From Chara braunii (taxonomy: Eukaryota > Streptophyta > Charophyceae > Charales > Characeae): 30,714 nt of DNA. The translations under genes and the position numbers were made by a program. Below are positions 1-9,802 of the stretch, in pieces. The stretch covers positions 1,510,057-1,540,770 of the forward strand of contig BFEA01000022.1 of NCBI GenBank assembly GCA_003427395.1. Reading direction: 5' to 3'. The notes under the pieces were generated by a model that worked only from the letters and a program-made list of their open reading frames with translations, ran no database searches and was not told the DNA's origin. How positions within the stretch are numbered: position 1 is the first letter of the stretch; every line of letters begins with the position of its first letter.

Positions 1-59
<59 letters not shown>
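1..59. repeat. (AG)n microsatellite
   Basis: Uninterrupted AG dinucleotides from the window edge to 59. The array may extend further left. It joins the purine-rich leader of element A. Confidence 0.97.
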
Positions 60-62
<3 letters not shown>

Positions 63-360
63 GCGATACAAGTTTGGTTGTCACTTACTAGTGAAGCGAG
101 CTGTGCAGTCCCACGCAGAGGAGGAAGAAAGCGGCCATAGCCGCAGAGCATCATCACGGAGTAAAGAAGGAGGGAGAGAGAGAGGACAGAGAGGGGGAGA
201 CCGAGAAGAGAAAGGGAAGCCATAGCCGAAGGAAAGAAGAGGTGAACAAAAAAAAAAAAAAAAATAGAGAAGAAGAAGACAGCGGGGTGAAAGGAGGTGA
301 GGGAGGTGAAGCGAAGAAGAAGATTGGCGAGGAAGAGGAGCCGGCAGCCATAGCTGACCG
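60..360 (+). other. Purine-rich leader of Ty3/gypsy element A
   Basis: A GA-rich, gene-free stretch with a poly-A run near 249-265. It carries the octamer GCCATAGC three times: 134-141 (flanked by GCGGC/GCCGC arms), 219-226 and 347-354. The same octamer occurs in the 3' LTR-like regions of elements A and B, so this is probably 5' LTR R/U5 or untranslated leader. I could not align it base for base with the 3' LTR, so the 5' LTR boundary is unknown and may lie outside the window. Confidence 0.5.
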
Positions 361-365
361 GAGGG

Positions 366-498
366 TTGACCAAGAAGGTTGACCGGGGGTGTTGACCAGC
401 GTTTACCGGAGTTGACCGGGGGTTGACCGAGGGTTGACAGCAGCGTTGACCGGCGTTGACCAAGGCGTTGACCAAAACTTTGACCAAAACTTTGACCA
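366..498 (+). repeat. 12-bp TTGACC minisatellite (W-box-like array)
   Basis: TTGAC starts at 366, 379, 392, 412, 423, 434, 446, 456, 468, 480 and 492, so the period is 10-13 bp. A decayed copy (tttacc) sits near 402. Ten of the eleven copies read TTGACC, the binding core known for plant WRKY factors. The array is clearly seen; any regulatory role is inference. Confidence 0.85.
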
Positions 499-654
499 AG
501 CTGGAGTTGGTAACATCTCGCCAAGCCCTGAGCCTACCCCTTGCCCTATGGATGTGCACATACCCCTTGGTACTTGCTGAGTACAGTCTGTCTGTCTATT
601 CTTTCTGCATCGAGTCTCTTTTGTCCTAGGTGATAGTACTATGTGGATGAAGGA

Positions 655-1026
655 TAGGGCCTGTATGACGAAACCCCTATCTGACTTAGTAGAGCTGATA
701 CCGTGTCTAATCTCACTGTCCCGGAGGCCTAACCCTCCCAAGGACCGGTGCTGACCAGCGGGGCTTGGATTGGGCGTGACACGGTGGGCTTGAACGGCGG
801 AGACGTGGGCTGACGCAACAGGCAGTCTTAAGTGTTGAGGGCCTTGTTGACCCAAACCCCTACCGGACCCAGTAAGGCTAAAGGCCGTGTCTGACGACTC
901 GACTGTCCGAAGGTCAAACCCTCCCAAGGACCGGTACTGACCGGCGGGCTGCTAGGTGTGGCACGGTAGGCCCGAAAGGCTGAGTTGTGGGCTGATGCAA
1001 CAGGCCAGACCAAGCTGATCACGTCG
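655..1026. repeat. Imperfect tandem duplication of about 184 bp in the element A leader
   Basis: The block at about 655-840 recurs at about 841-1026. Shared landmarks are AACCCTCCCAAGGACCGG at 731 and 917, and TGAYGCAACAGGC at 811 and 993. Both halves lie between the TTGACC array and gag. No convincing gene is seen from 500 to 1262. Confidence 0.75.
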
Positions 1027-1262
1027 TCCTGTCTGCGACGTTAAAGAATTCTTGCGGAGTTTGGGGGATCTCCTTAAATGCCTCCTGATCAGCAAAGGTC
1101 TAGTAGTGACAGCCATAGTTAGGTCTAGGCTAGAGACCATAGTTGACAGGATCCTTGTCAGGATTCTGTGAGTCCTTAGGTTGAGTCAGTAGGTCTATAA
1201 GTCAGGGGTTAGAGTCAACGTGGTGAGGTTTGGAACCGCCACCCGGTTGTGCACTTATCACC

Positions 1263-3029
1263 ATGGTTGAGACCCGTAGTGGGTTAGATACTAGCCCCTA
1301 TAGCAAGGAGCAGCAAGAGAAGATGGCCGCCTTAGTTAAGGAGAATAGGAAGAGAAAAGAGCACGAGAAGCAAGCGAAGCTAAAGGCTATCGCAGACGAA
1401 CAGGCGGCGAAGATGAAAGAATTGGAGGAGGAGATGGAGAAAAGGAAGAAGGTTGCTGAAGAAGAAGCGGCAGCAGAAGAACAAAAAGAAAGAATGCGTA
1501 TTGAGAGTAGAGAGGGGAGTAGTGGCACGAAGAGAGATATAGACGCAGAGATGGAGAGAAAAATAAGTGAGTGGGTTGCTAACTTATCGTTGGGAGAAGA
1601 GGAGGAGGCGGAGTCTTATGTGTCAGAGGATGAGAGGGCTGCGCTAGCCAGTGAGCTAGCAGCAATGACAAACCCTATGGAACAGCAAGAAAGGGAGGAG
1701 GAGCAGAAGTTAGCATGGAAGCTGAGGATGAAGAGGGAAAAGAAGAGGAGGAGAGAGGAAGTAAACAAAATGACCGCAGAGGTAGCAACGGTGCAGGAGT
1801 GCAGGCAGGAAGTGTTGGCCCAACCTGATGATAAGGCCAAGTGGGACAAGGTGTTGGGTTACCTGGAAGTCTTGAGCAAGGCCCGGATGGAGGAGCGCCA
1901 GGCTAGTTGGAGCCAAGATGTAGCGTTGAGTGCCATGTGGTCAGGGTTTAGGGAGTTTGCGCGCGAGATCGTCACCCACATTGGGGGCGAAGTAAAGCAG
2001 TTGAGGGACAATGAAGGGAAGTTTTGTGAGGGCGCCATTGAGGGTGCCAAAGCTATAGCCGCTGTAGAGGGAGAGGCCAAACCCCGTAAGGACCCAGTGA
2101 AACTTAAGTTCCCAGATGCGTACGGGGGAAAAAAGGATGAAAACATTGACAACTGGGAAGCCAGTGTCAATAGTTATATTTATTTACAGCACATCCTGAT
2201 TGACGAGCAAGTCCTCGTGGCCTTCGAGGCCCTCAAGGATGAAGCGGCTAGTTTCGCCAGGTCTCTTGCGCGCGCAGCCGGTTGTGAAAACAACCTGGTT
2301 GCATATTCAAAAGTCACCCCTCCTTCCCAATTCCTCAAGCTCCTGAAGGAGCGATTTGCTGACCCAACGAGAGGCATTAGAGCCTCTGACAAGCTGCAAA
2401 CAATCCACTCGCGACAGTGGAGGAGTGCCAGGGCACTCAAGGGTACCATGGACGACTTGGTAGACGTCCCGGACCATGGGGTCACTGAGACCCAATTGGT
2501 CCAGTTATTTTATCGTGCCATGCGAGAGGCCCTGTGTGGGCACTTCTTTGACAAGACTGAACAGGCCGGCATCACCTATGATGCGCTGAGTAGAGAAGTC
2601 GTCCTGTATGAGTCGAAGTCCACGCCAGTTACCACTTTCTGGCATAAGGACTTGGGCAAGGGGAAGAAGCGGAAAGGCCGTACCATCTCAGGCCAAGTAA
2701 GGGCCAAGGATCACATGATCCTGACGCTAGAGGAAGGTGGTATTGATGAGGTCCCGTATAGTCAGATTGAGTGGGGCCTAGAGGAGGAGGACAGTAGTGT
2801 GGGACAGGGGAGGTCTTATGCTGCTGTTGCGGTTGGAGGGAGGCCGCAAGGTCGAGGAGGAGGCCAGGGCCAAAGGGGCCAGGCCATGGGAGGCCGTGGA
2901 CCGGGCGCACAGGGGGTTGGCGGACAGGGAAACCGCCAAGTGGGAGGTAGGGGCCAAGGCCCCCCGTCAAATCGCCAGGGCAATTGGTCCCCACAGCGAA
3001 GAGGTGGAAGGGCACCTCAAGGAGGATGA
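1263..3029 (+). CDS. gag: Ty3/gypsy Gag (capsid) of element A
   Basis: Gag forms the particle that packages retrotransposon RNA. The start is set at the ATG at 1263 because it lies in CACCATGG and opens with MVETRSG; the same frame is open from 1230 but begins there only with TTG. The product is 588 residues. Residues about 15-190 are Lys/Glu-rich and probably coiled coil. A gag capsid-type domain follows at about 275-500, with KLKFPDAYGG near its start, RSLARAAGCEN and FYRAMREAL. The C-terminus (from about 520) is Gly/Arg/Gln-rich and probably binds RNA. Gag normally ends in a CCHC zinc knuckle; here a TGA at 3027-3029 comes first and the knuckle follows in the same frame. The ORF is long and intact, but the element is dead. 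The family call is from recognisable domains, not a database search. Confidence 0.85.
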   Translation: MVETRSGLDTSPYSKEQQEKMAALVKENRKRKEHEKQAKLKAIADEQAAKMKELEEEMEKRKKVAEEEAAAEEQKERMRIESREGSSGTKRDIDAEMERKISEWVANLSLGEEEEAESYVSEDERAALASELAAMTNPMEQQEREEEQKLAWKLRMKREKKRRREEVNKMTAEVATVQECRQEVLAQPDDKAKWDKVLGYLEVLSKARMEERQASWSQDVALSAMWSGFREFAREIVTHIGGEVKQLRDNEGKFCEGAIEGAKAIAAVEGEAKPRKDPVKLKFPDAYGGKKDENIDNWEASVNSYIYLQHILIDEQVLVAFEALKDEAASFARSLARAAGCENNLVAYSKVTPPSQFLKLLKERFADPTRGIRASDKLQTIHSRQWRSARALKGTMDDLVDVPDHGVTETQLVQLFYRAMREALCGHFFDKTEQAGITYDALSREVVLYESKSTPVTTFWHKDLGKGKKRKGRTISGQVRAKDHMILTLEEGGIDEVPYSQIEWGLEEEDSSVGQGRSYAAVAVGGRPQGRGGGQGQRGQAMGGRGPGAQGVGGQGNRQVGGRGQGPPSNRQGNWSPQRRGGRAPQGG

Positions 3030-3212
3030 CACCCAGGCTTGCCATAGGGCAGGCCCTAGGAAGACTTGGGCTCGGACCAACGTTTATCGCAGGAACGCGT
3101 CAACATGGGTCAGTGCGTGTTTTGTGGTGACCCAACTCACGTAATAAAATTTTGTCCAAAGTATAGACAGGCCCGTCGGGCTGCTCAGTCGTCAAAAGGC
3201 AGCCGCCAGTAG
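3030..3212 (+). pseudogene. Detached Gag nucleocapsid zinc knuckle
   Basis: In the Gag frame after its TGA, this stretch encodes a CCHC knuckle: Cys 3114, Cys 3123, His 3138 and Cys 3153, spacing C-X2-C-X4-H-X4-C. It normally binds retroelement RNA as the nucleocapsid end of Gag. It is cut off by TGA 3027 and TAG codons at 3045 and 3057, and closed by TAG 3210. The TAGs could all be decayed CAG (Gln) codons and the TGA a decayed CGA. The coding frame then shifts by -1 near 3190-3205 into the protease. Confidence 0.8.
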
Positions 3213-3571
3213 GGGTCGCAACTGCCCCTACTTCAGGGCCATGTGGAGAAGTGAGCGCGCGCGAACAGGACACTCCCAACCCACATGAGCCTATGGCAGA
3301 GGTTGCAGGCCCGTGCCTAGATAGTTGTCCAGAGACTGCTTGTGTTAGCGTCTCTTTAGGCACGTCCCTCACAGGTGTGGCAGAAGAGTTAAAGGAGAGG
3401 ATGCCAGCCTGGGCCAAGATGAAGAAGGAGAGCAAGGGACAACTGATTTTGGTAGACGTAGAGGTTTTCAGGAGTAGAGTAGGGGCCCTTATAGACTCAG
3501 GGGCCACCCGCAACTATATTAGTCGTGGGGCGCTGAAGAAGCTGAGGCTAGGACTAAAAGTCCAGAAGTAA
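3209..3571 (+). pseudogene. Retropepsin (aspartic protease) N-terminal part, element A
   Basis: This frame, -1 relative to Gag, reads into a protease that would process the Gag-Pol polyprotein. The active-site Asp is at 3494-3496 within ALIDSGATRNYIS, the D-S/T-G-A signature of retroviral-type proteases. The frame ends at a TAA (3569-3571, after KVQK), while protease-like sequence continues to about 3660. A second frame change before 3680 leads to the C-terminal half (PFDGVLGMDW). No canonical slippery heptamer is visible at the Gag-Pro switch, so a mutational indel is at least as likely as programmed frameshifting. Confidence 0.75.
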
Positions 3572-3650
3572 GTAAACCCCATAGTCAGTGTCCTCGCAGA
3601 CAACCGCACGATGCGTGTTGGAGTCCAGGCGTACTTTCGCCTAGAGAAGG

Positions 3651-3977
3651 ATGGGAAAGTGGAGAAAGTTCTCCATTCCTTTCGATGGAGTACTGGGAAT
3701 GGATTGGGGAGAGGCAGCAGGGGCCACACTCCATTTGAGAGAGCACGAGTGTAGGCTCCCTAGTCCATCAGGTGAGGTAAAGACCGCCCGCCTGTTTCAT
3801 GTGTCAGGTGTAGACAACACCTTGGCACATTGCTGTCTCAGTGCTCCCACGTTTGAGCGATTAGTGAAAAAGGAGCAGTTAGAGGACCAGGTCTTTGTAG
3901 TTTATGTTAGACCTGTCACTGAGGCCAAGGAAAAGGATAGTTCCACAGATCCAACGATTGCCAAGCTGCTGGAATAG
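3651..3977 (+). pseudogene. Protease C-terminal half and linker to reverse transcriptase, element A
   Basis: Opens in PFDGVLGMDW, the flap/second-half signature of Ty3-type proteases, and runs through a linker (GVDNTLAHCCLS, EKDSSTDPTIAKLLE) to a TAG at 3975-3977. It has the same frame as the RT that follows, so the amber codon, probably a decayed CAG, is the only break between them. It lies in a different frame from the DSG half, implying an indel between about 3600 and 3680. Confidence 0.7.
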
Positions 3978-5372
3978 TTCAAAGATTTGACTGAGTCGCC
4001 GACAGGAGTAGTGTCGCGACCCATCCAGCACAGGATAGAGATAGAGCCTGGCAGTAGAACTCCTAAGGGCGCAGTCTACAGGATGTCCCCTAGAGAGTTA
4101 GAGGAGCTTCGCAAGCAATTAGACGAACTCCTTGAGAAGGGTTGGATCAGGCCCAGTTCGTCTCCTTTTGGAGCGCCAGTTCTATTTGTCTCCAAAAAGG
4201 AAGGAGAGTTGAGAATGTGCATAGACTATAGGGGGTTGAATGCTATTACAGTGAAGAATGTTGAGCCGTTGCCCAAGATAGACGATCTCCTAGATCGGGT
4301 GCAGGGTTGTAAGTATTTTTCTAAGATAGACTTAAAGTTCGGTTATCATCAGATAGAGGTCCATCCTGATGACCAGTACAAGACTGCGTTTCGGACTAGA
4401 TATGGGCACTATGCGTTCATAGTGATGCCCTTTGGACTAACCAACGCGCCAGCCACCTTTCAGCGTTGTATGAACGATCTGTTTAGACCGTGGTTAGATA
4501 AATTTGTAGTAGTCTATCTAGATGGTATCATAGTTTTTAGTAAGACCCTCCAGGAGCACCAGGGTCATCTGAGGCAGGTCTTGGAGAAGCTACGAGAAGC
4601 TACGAAGAAGTGCGAGTGGGCCAAGACAGAAGTCCTGTACTTAGGCCACGTACTAGACGGAGATGGCATTAAGTTAGAGGACAACAAGATAGCGACAATT
4701 AGAGACTGGCCGACGCCCCGCACATTGATAGAATTGCGGTCGTTCCTAGGCCTAGCCAACTATTATAGGAAGTTCGTGAGGAACTTCTCCACTATCGCCG
4801 CTCCCCTGCGCAGGTTGCTCAAGAAAGAGGCAATCTGGCAATGGGACAAAGACTGTACGTCTGCGCTAAAGAGGTTGAAGCGCGCGTTAATAGAGTATCC
4901 TGTCCTCAAAGTAGCTGATCCGTCCTTGCCATTTGTCGTCACCACGGACGCAAGTCATTATGGAATAGGCGCCGTGTGGCAACAGGATGACGGTCATGGC
5001 TGTAGACCTGTAGAGTTCATGTCCGCGAGGATGCCCTCAGAGAAGGTAGCCACCTCGACATACGAGAGAGAACTCTACGCTCTCCGGCAGGCTCTAGACC
5101 ATTGGAAGCATTACCCGCTTGGGAGGCACTTCAAAGTGTATTCTGATCATGAGACCCTTAGATGGTTAAAGACCCAGGCCAAGATGACTTCTAAGTTAAC
5201 TAGGTGGGCCGCAGAGATAGACCAGTATGACTTTGAGCTTAAGCCAGTGAAGGGCAAGTACAACGTAGTTGCGGACGCTCTGAGTAGGAGATCAGACTAC
5301 TTTGGAGCTTTAGTACACTATCTGGATATAGGGAGAGACCTGCAGGAGAAAGTAAAGCAAGCGTATGCGTAG
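3978..5372 (+). pseudogene. pol: Ty3/gypsy reverse transcriptase-RNase H, element A (active site lost)
   Basis: Open from the amber at 3975 to an amber at 5370; the first in-frame start-like codon (3987) is TTG, so this is an internal segment of Pol. RT motifs run in order: LRMCIDYRGLNAIT, KIDLKFGYHQI, MPFGLTNAPATFQ and VVYLDGIIVFS. The catalytic Tyr-Leu-Asp-Asp is Tyr-Leu-Asp-Gly, with GGT at 4524-4526, so polymerase activity should be lost. RNase H follows with TTDASHYGIGAV, YERELYAL, YSDHETLRWL and NVVADALSRR, which supply its D-E-D-D residues. The function would be copying element RNA into cDNA and degrading the template. Length and motif order are typical of Ty3/gypsy, not copia, where integrase comes first. 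Confidence 0.92.
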
Positions 5373-6827
5373 GACCCTATCTACATCGACCTCCTAAAGA
5401 GAGTTAGAGAGGCCCTAGAGACTGAACCAGATTACCGCACTACAGACGGGTTGCTGTTTGAGAAGACTAATGTGTTTGACCACCTGTGCGTTCCCAACAG
5501 CGAGGAGATCCGCAATTTGATCTTAGGGGAATGCCATGACACTGAGGGACATTTCGGTTGGCAAAAGAGTCTAGCCAATCTGATGCGTGCATATACCTGG
5601 CCAGGGATGAAGAACGAGTGCATAGAGTATGTCCACAGTTGTAAAGTGTGCCGGAGGAATAAGTCTATTACACGCGCGCCCTTAGGTCTTCTCAGACCCT
5701 TGCCTATTCTGGATCAGCCGGGAGACTCAGTGTCCATAGACTTCATGGACACCCAAGTCAAGAGCAGACATGGTAAAAGCCAAGTCATGGTCATAGTTGA
5801 CCGATTTAGTAAGTACGCAGTTTTTGTTCCGTTGCCTGCAGAGGCACGAACAGACTTAGTTATACATAAGTTTTTTGACTTTTGGGTTAGTGAGAATGGA
5901 ATCCTATTGTCAATAGTTAGCGATAGAGATAGTCGTTTTACCAGCCAAAACAGGCAAGAACTCATGAGAGTCTACGGATCTAAGTTGTTAATGTCGCCCG
6001 ACCGCCATCCAGAAACTAACGGTCAGACCGAACAGATGAACAAGATCCTACAGCAAGTTCTGCGCATGTACATTAGACCTGATCAGATCAACTGGGACGA
6101 AATGTTGCCCAAGGTAGCTAGCGCATACAACAACAGCGTGCATTTGTCCACCTGTCGCACTCCCAATGAGCTGCATAAGTCCTTTAGACCGCGTAGACCA
6201 TTCGAAGGACTGAACCGGGATCAGATTCACAGACTTCCGCCAGGTACCAGGGAGTTTGCGATACAGCACGAGAAAGAACTAGCAACTGTTGTTGAAAACC
6301 TCAGGAAGGCCCAACATAGAATGATAGAGCAGGCTAATAAGCACCGCCGCCCGTCGCAGTTTCAGGTAGGCGACTTAGTCTGGGTCAAGGCTAAAGAGTT
6401 TGCACCTGAGGAGAACATCTCGCAGAAGTTACTGCCTGCGTATAGAGGACCGTGGCCAGTTTTAGAAGTCAAGGGCGGAGAGGATGGACCGTCCTACACT
6501 ATAGAGATTCCATTACACCTCCATACATATCCTGTCTTTCACGCTTCAAAGTTGTTGCCATGTGTCACAAGCAAACAGTTCCCTTCAAGACGATCTATGA
6601 TCCCTCTGGATATGGACGGAAGCTATGACATTGAAGGTATTGTAGAAGAGGATGTGTTTAGAACAGGAGGTAGAGGTCGTCCCCAGAAGCAGTATAAGGT
6701 CTGGTTTGCCTATCAGGAACCGGAAGACGAACGCTGGTTCACAAGAACGGAACTTCTAGAAACAGCTCCCGACATAGTCAGAGCCTATGAACGTGATAAG
6801 AAAGGTAAAGGTCCTTCCTTGGACTGA
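5373..6827 (+). pseudogene. Ty3/gypsy integrase with chromodomain-like tail, element A
   Basis: Same frame as RT-RNase H, separated only by TAG 5370-5372 (AYA*DPIYIDL, probably a decayed CAG). The HHCC zinc domain is visible (CHDTEGHFG and HSCKVC). The catalytic core keeps its D-D-35-E triad: Asp in SIDFMD, Asp in SDRDSRF and Glu in NGQTEQMN, the last two 36 residues apart. The tail (GDLVWVKAKEF, SYTIEIP, HASKLLP, then YDIEGIVEEDVF and ERWFTRTELLE) resembles the GPY/F region and a divergent chromodomain. It would insert element cDNA into the genome. It ends at TGA 6825. As an isolated domain it looks intact, but it has no translation path of its own. Confidence 0.9.
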
Positions 6828-7640
6828 AATATTCTCAGAGGACCTCGAATTTAGGACGGCGGGAGTGAAACAGTTTTCACCTTTTAGCAGTAGCAGATGC
6901 AGTACCCAGGGCTCGATCCCTAGACCTGACCCTAGCCGTGTACAGTATCTGTGTAGACCCCGAGAGTTGAACCTGCGACCTGTGTATTCGTAGACAGTGG
7001 TAGGTCTGTCGTAGGTCCGTAGGCAGCAGGGGTTCGATCTGTAGGTCTATAGAATAGAAGTCTTAGCAAGTTCCAGAAGTCTAGCTGTAGTCCTTCTAGA
7101 AGGTAGGCAAGTGGTCAAGTGGTCAAGTGGTCAAGTGGCAAAGCAAGTGGTGGACTAAACTGCAGTGCAATCGCAGTGCGATCTCGGTAGGATAGCAGTG
7201 AGTCCACAGTCAGTCAGCGGTAAGGTCCAGTCAGTCCCAGTCCGGTCCAGCAAGTACCACGGGGGACTGTGAGCACCATGGGCCGATGGCAAAGGGCAGA
7301 CCAATGAGTTTCCGAAGTATAAAGCAAGAGGCAGCGCCCAGCCTTTCATTCATTCCTGCGTGAGCCATGCGGAAGCGCTGCCACAAGCGACTTGTGCAAG
7401 GAGGTCTGCAGATGAGCCCGGAGGACGCAGTGGGCAAGGGAGAAGGAGCTTAGTATAGCGATAGGGTAGAGGCAGCCATAGCTGCCATAGCTGTAGTTAG
7501 TAGGAAGTGTGTGTGTGTTCGAGTGTTCAGAGTGATGCGTGTGGGATATCCAGGGTGATCCAGTGTATGTGAACAATGAGTTGTTTGGGCGCTGAGACGC
7601 CATAGCCAGTTGAGAGTGAACTCGTAGCTAGAAGCCATAT
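6828..7640 (+). mobile_element. 3' untranslated region and 3' LTR-like region of element A
   Basis: Gene-free. A purine tract ends at ggcgggag, followed by TGAAACAG at about 6863, a plausible polypurine tract and LTR start. Downstream are a 4x CAAGTGGT repeat (7108-7139) and a TATA box (TATAAAG, 7318-7324). About 25 bp below it is a CATTCATTC start-site-like run, then GGAAGCGCTGCC (7370-7381) and GCCATAGC at 7475, 7484 and 7599. The first two octamers sit inside GGCAGC-CATA-GCTGCC, which can fold. The whole stretch is mirrored by element B at 7640-8461. The exact LTR end is not defined. Confidence 0.65.
7318..7324 (+). promoter_or_regulatory. TATA box of the element A 3' LTR
   Basis: TATAAAG. 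The minus-strand counterpart in element B (7919-7926, TATTTATA read on the plus strand) lies at the matching place, which supports a real LTR promoter. Confidence 0.7.
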
Positions 7641-8461
7641 CTCTGAGTTTTGATTGGGCGCATGTCGCCAGTTTGCTGCGTTGCTGTTTACATGCATGAA
7701 AAGTGTGAATGAGTACGAGTCTGATTGCACTACCACTAAGCTATGGCAGCTATGGCTCCCTCTTCCTACACTAACAGCACCAGCGGCTATGGCCGCGTCT
7801 CCTTCCTCTCAGCCCACTTCTCCTACGGGCACCTTCAAACCTCCTTGCACAAGACACTCAGGCAGCGCTTCCGCATGGCTCACAGGCAGAATGAATGAAT
7901 GCCTTGACGCTACATCTTTATTTATACTTTGGATTGTCAAAGGTCTGCCCTTGGACCCTGGGCTCGGGGAGCAAACAGTCCCACACGGTACTTGCCGACT
8001 TGACAAAGGGTGACCGGGACTGGGCACCGCTGACTGGGCTGGGTTAGACTGCCCACTTGCCCACTTGCCTATGGACTGTAGACTGACACTCCGAAAGGCC
8101 ACTTCCGGATCCTCCGGAAGACTGCGGACTTGACACTTTGGTACTGTGGCAGCTACGACCTTGACCTTTCGGTACTGTAGCAGCTATGACTTCTACCACT
8201 GCTAAGATTTCTAACCTACAGACCTACGTTTCGAGACCCCACGACCACACTACCTACAACAAGCAAAAGGAAGACTTTCAAGACACAGGTTGCAGGTTCA
8301 AACTCACACGGGCCAATTGATACTGTACACGGGTGAGGGCGAGGTCTGGGGATCGAGCCCTGGGAATTGCATCTGCTACCGTAAAGGTGAAAACCGTTTC
8401 ACTCCCGCCGGCCTAAGTTCGAGGTCCTCCGAGAATAACTCAATTTACAATAGGATGTTTA
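7640..8461 (-). mobile_element. LTR-like 3' region of element B (inverted relative to A)
   Basis: Read on the minus strand, this stretch matches 6830-7500 in order: purine tract and TGAAACGG, CAGGGCTCGATCCC, TATAAATA (7926-7919), CATTCATTCAT, GCGGAAGCGCTGCC (7875-7862), then GCCATAGC at 7793-7786, 7756-7749 and 7747-7740. Elements A and B therefore meet tail-to-tail, with a junction somewhere around 7600-7690. Divergence is moderate, so they are related copies and not a recent inverted duplication. Confidence 0.75.
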
Positions 8462-9054
8462 CCTTTTCGGACTATGTCGGGAGCAGTCTCTAGAAGTTTT
8501 GTCCGTGTAAACCAGCGATCGTCTTCCGGCTCTTGGTAAGCAAATCTGACTTTGTACTGTTTCTATGGATGACCTCTGCCTCCTGTTCTGAACGCATCTT
8601 CATCTACTATGCGATCAATGTCGTACCTTCTGTCCATATCTGGAGGAATCATTGACCTCCATGGAAAACTGGATATGTATGGAGGTGTGTTGGGATCTCT
8701 ATTGTGTATGACGGCTCATCATCTCCGCCCTTGACTTCTAGGACTAGCCACGACCCTCTATACGCATGCAACAGTTTCTGCGAGATTTTCTCCTCAGGAG
8801 CGAACTCTTTAGACTTGACCTAGACTAAGTCGCCTACTTGGAACGGTGACGGGTGACGGTGCTTATTGGCTTGCTCTATCATCCTATGATGGGCTTTCTT
8901 GAGGTTCTCTACCACTTCAGCAATCTCTTTCTTGTGCTGTAACACGAACTCCCTAGTACCAGGCGGTAGCCTCTGAATCTGGGGGCCCCTTAACAACCGT
9001 ATGCGGGGTCTAAAGGACTTTTGTAATTCGTTGGGAGTGCGACAGGTGGCTAGA
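8462..9054 (-). pseudogene. Integrase C-terminal fragment of element B
   Basis: The minus strand repeats the element A integrase tail: CRTPNEL-like start at 9045, GDLV*VKSKEFAPEE, a SYTIEIP-like stretch and a RW.T.TKLLET-like end near 8470. Several in-frame stops and a small deletion near the HASKLLP equivalent break it. It is truncated on its N-terminal side at 9055, exactly where the LTR2 start TGTTACATGC begins, so that insertion probably cut it. Confidence 0.8.
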
Positions 9055-9216
9055 TGTTACATGCTGCGCCTGCACACAGGCCCTGTTTTGAAGGGCCCGA
9101 CGGTTGCTAAAGGGCCCCCAGGCCACGCGCCATCCATCGCGCGCACCCCGGAGGCCCACAACGTCCTTTTTGGCCACAGGTACCGGCAGGATCCGTCTGG
9201 ATGTCGTTTCGGACTA

Positions 9217-9291
9217 CAGATCCAGACGCCGTTTCGAACTGCAGATCCAGACGCCGTTTCGAACTGCAGATCCAGACGCCGTTTCGGACTG
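9217..9291. repeat. 25-bp tandem repeat in LTR2
   Basis: Three near-perfect units of cagatccagacgccgtttcg plus aactg at 9217, 9242 and 9267. A degenerate partial unit lies just upstream (about 9199-9216). It is in the upstream, U3-like part of LTR2 and is not present in the solo copy at 17933. Confidence 0.9.
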
Positions 9292-9699
9292 CAGGTCCCA
9301 AGGCAACACCTTGGACCAGGTACGCAGGGGCCAGACCTTTTTCAAGGCCAGGCGCATTTTAGCGCCCCGCTGCATCAGACTCAGTAGGCTGTTTTTTAGG
9401 CCGTACTTGAGACTGTCCAGTCGGCCCAGCGCTACATATAGTTGGGCTGAGGCCGGGCTGAGAACAGTTCGGTTGCTCACTTCTTGAATGAGACGCTTCT
9501 GGAAGGAGGTTGGGCCATGCTGCCCTATTTTGAGCACAACGCCGTTGAGATAGGAGGAGAGTGCACGGGGTAGAGTGAGAGATGTGGAGGCCTACCTGCA
9601 GCGGCGGACGTACCTAGCACCATAGTCGGAGCTCTGCGTGGTACCTGCACACGGCGACGACCCAGTCAGCGGCGGTAGCCACCTGCAGGTGAGATAACG

Positions 9700-9800
9700 A
9701 GGAGGACATCATCTTCTTCTTCTTCCTCGTCCTCCATCTCATCTCTCTCTCTCTCTCCCTCCTTTCTCCTTCCTCTTCTTCATCTTCTTCCTCTTCTTCT
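9700..9800 (+). repeat. CT-rich tract after a donor-like site
   Basis: CTTCTT/CTCT-rich run directly after CTGCAG|GTGAG (GT at 9689). The same order, leader then GT site then pyrimidine tract, occurs near 18452 and 28164. Confidence 0.8.
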
Positions 9801-9802
9801 AT

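Larger units (their letters stand above)
9055..9800 (+). mobile_element. LTR2-family long terminal repeat, left part
   Basis: Begins TGTTACATGCTGCGCC, close to the start of the solo LTR at 17933 (TGTTACAGTCTGCGAC). The two share further landmarks, such as CTGC-CTATTT...GAGCACAACGC (9522 and 18281), and a pyrimidine tract after a CTGCAGGT site. ACATATAG at about 9433-9440 may be the TATA box. Beyond about 9800 the two copies diverge, so the right end of this LTR is not located. No pol follows before the Helitron at 12.3 kb. Confidence 0.65.

Noticed and set aside
8285-8380. tRNA- or SINE-like B-box (GGTTCAAACTC)
   Set aside because: A single loose B-box match with no A-box or cloverleaf; it belongs to the element B LTR and is mirrored in A.
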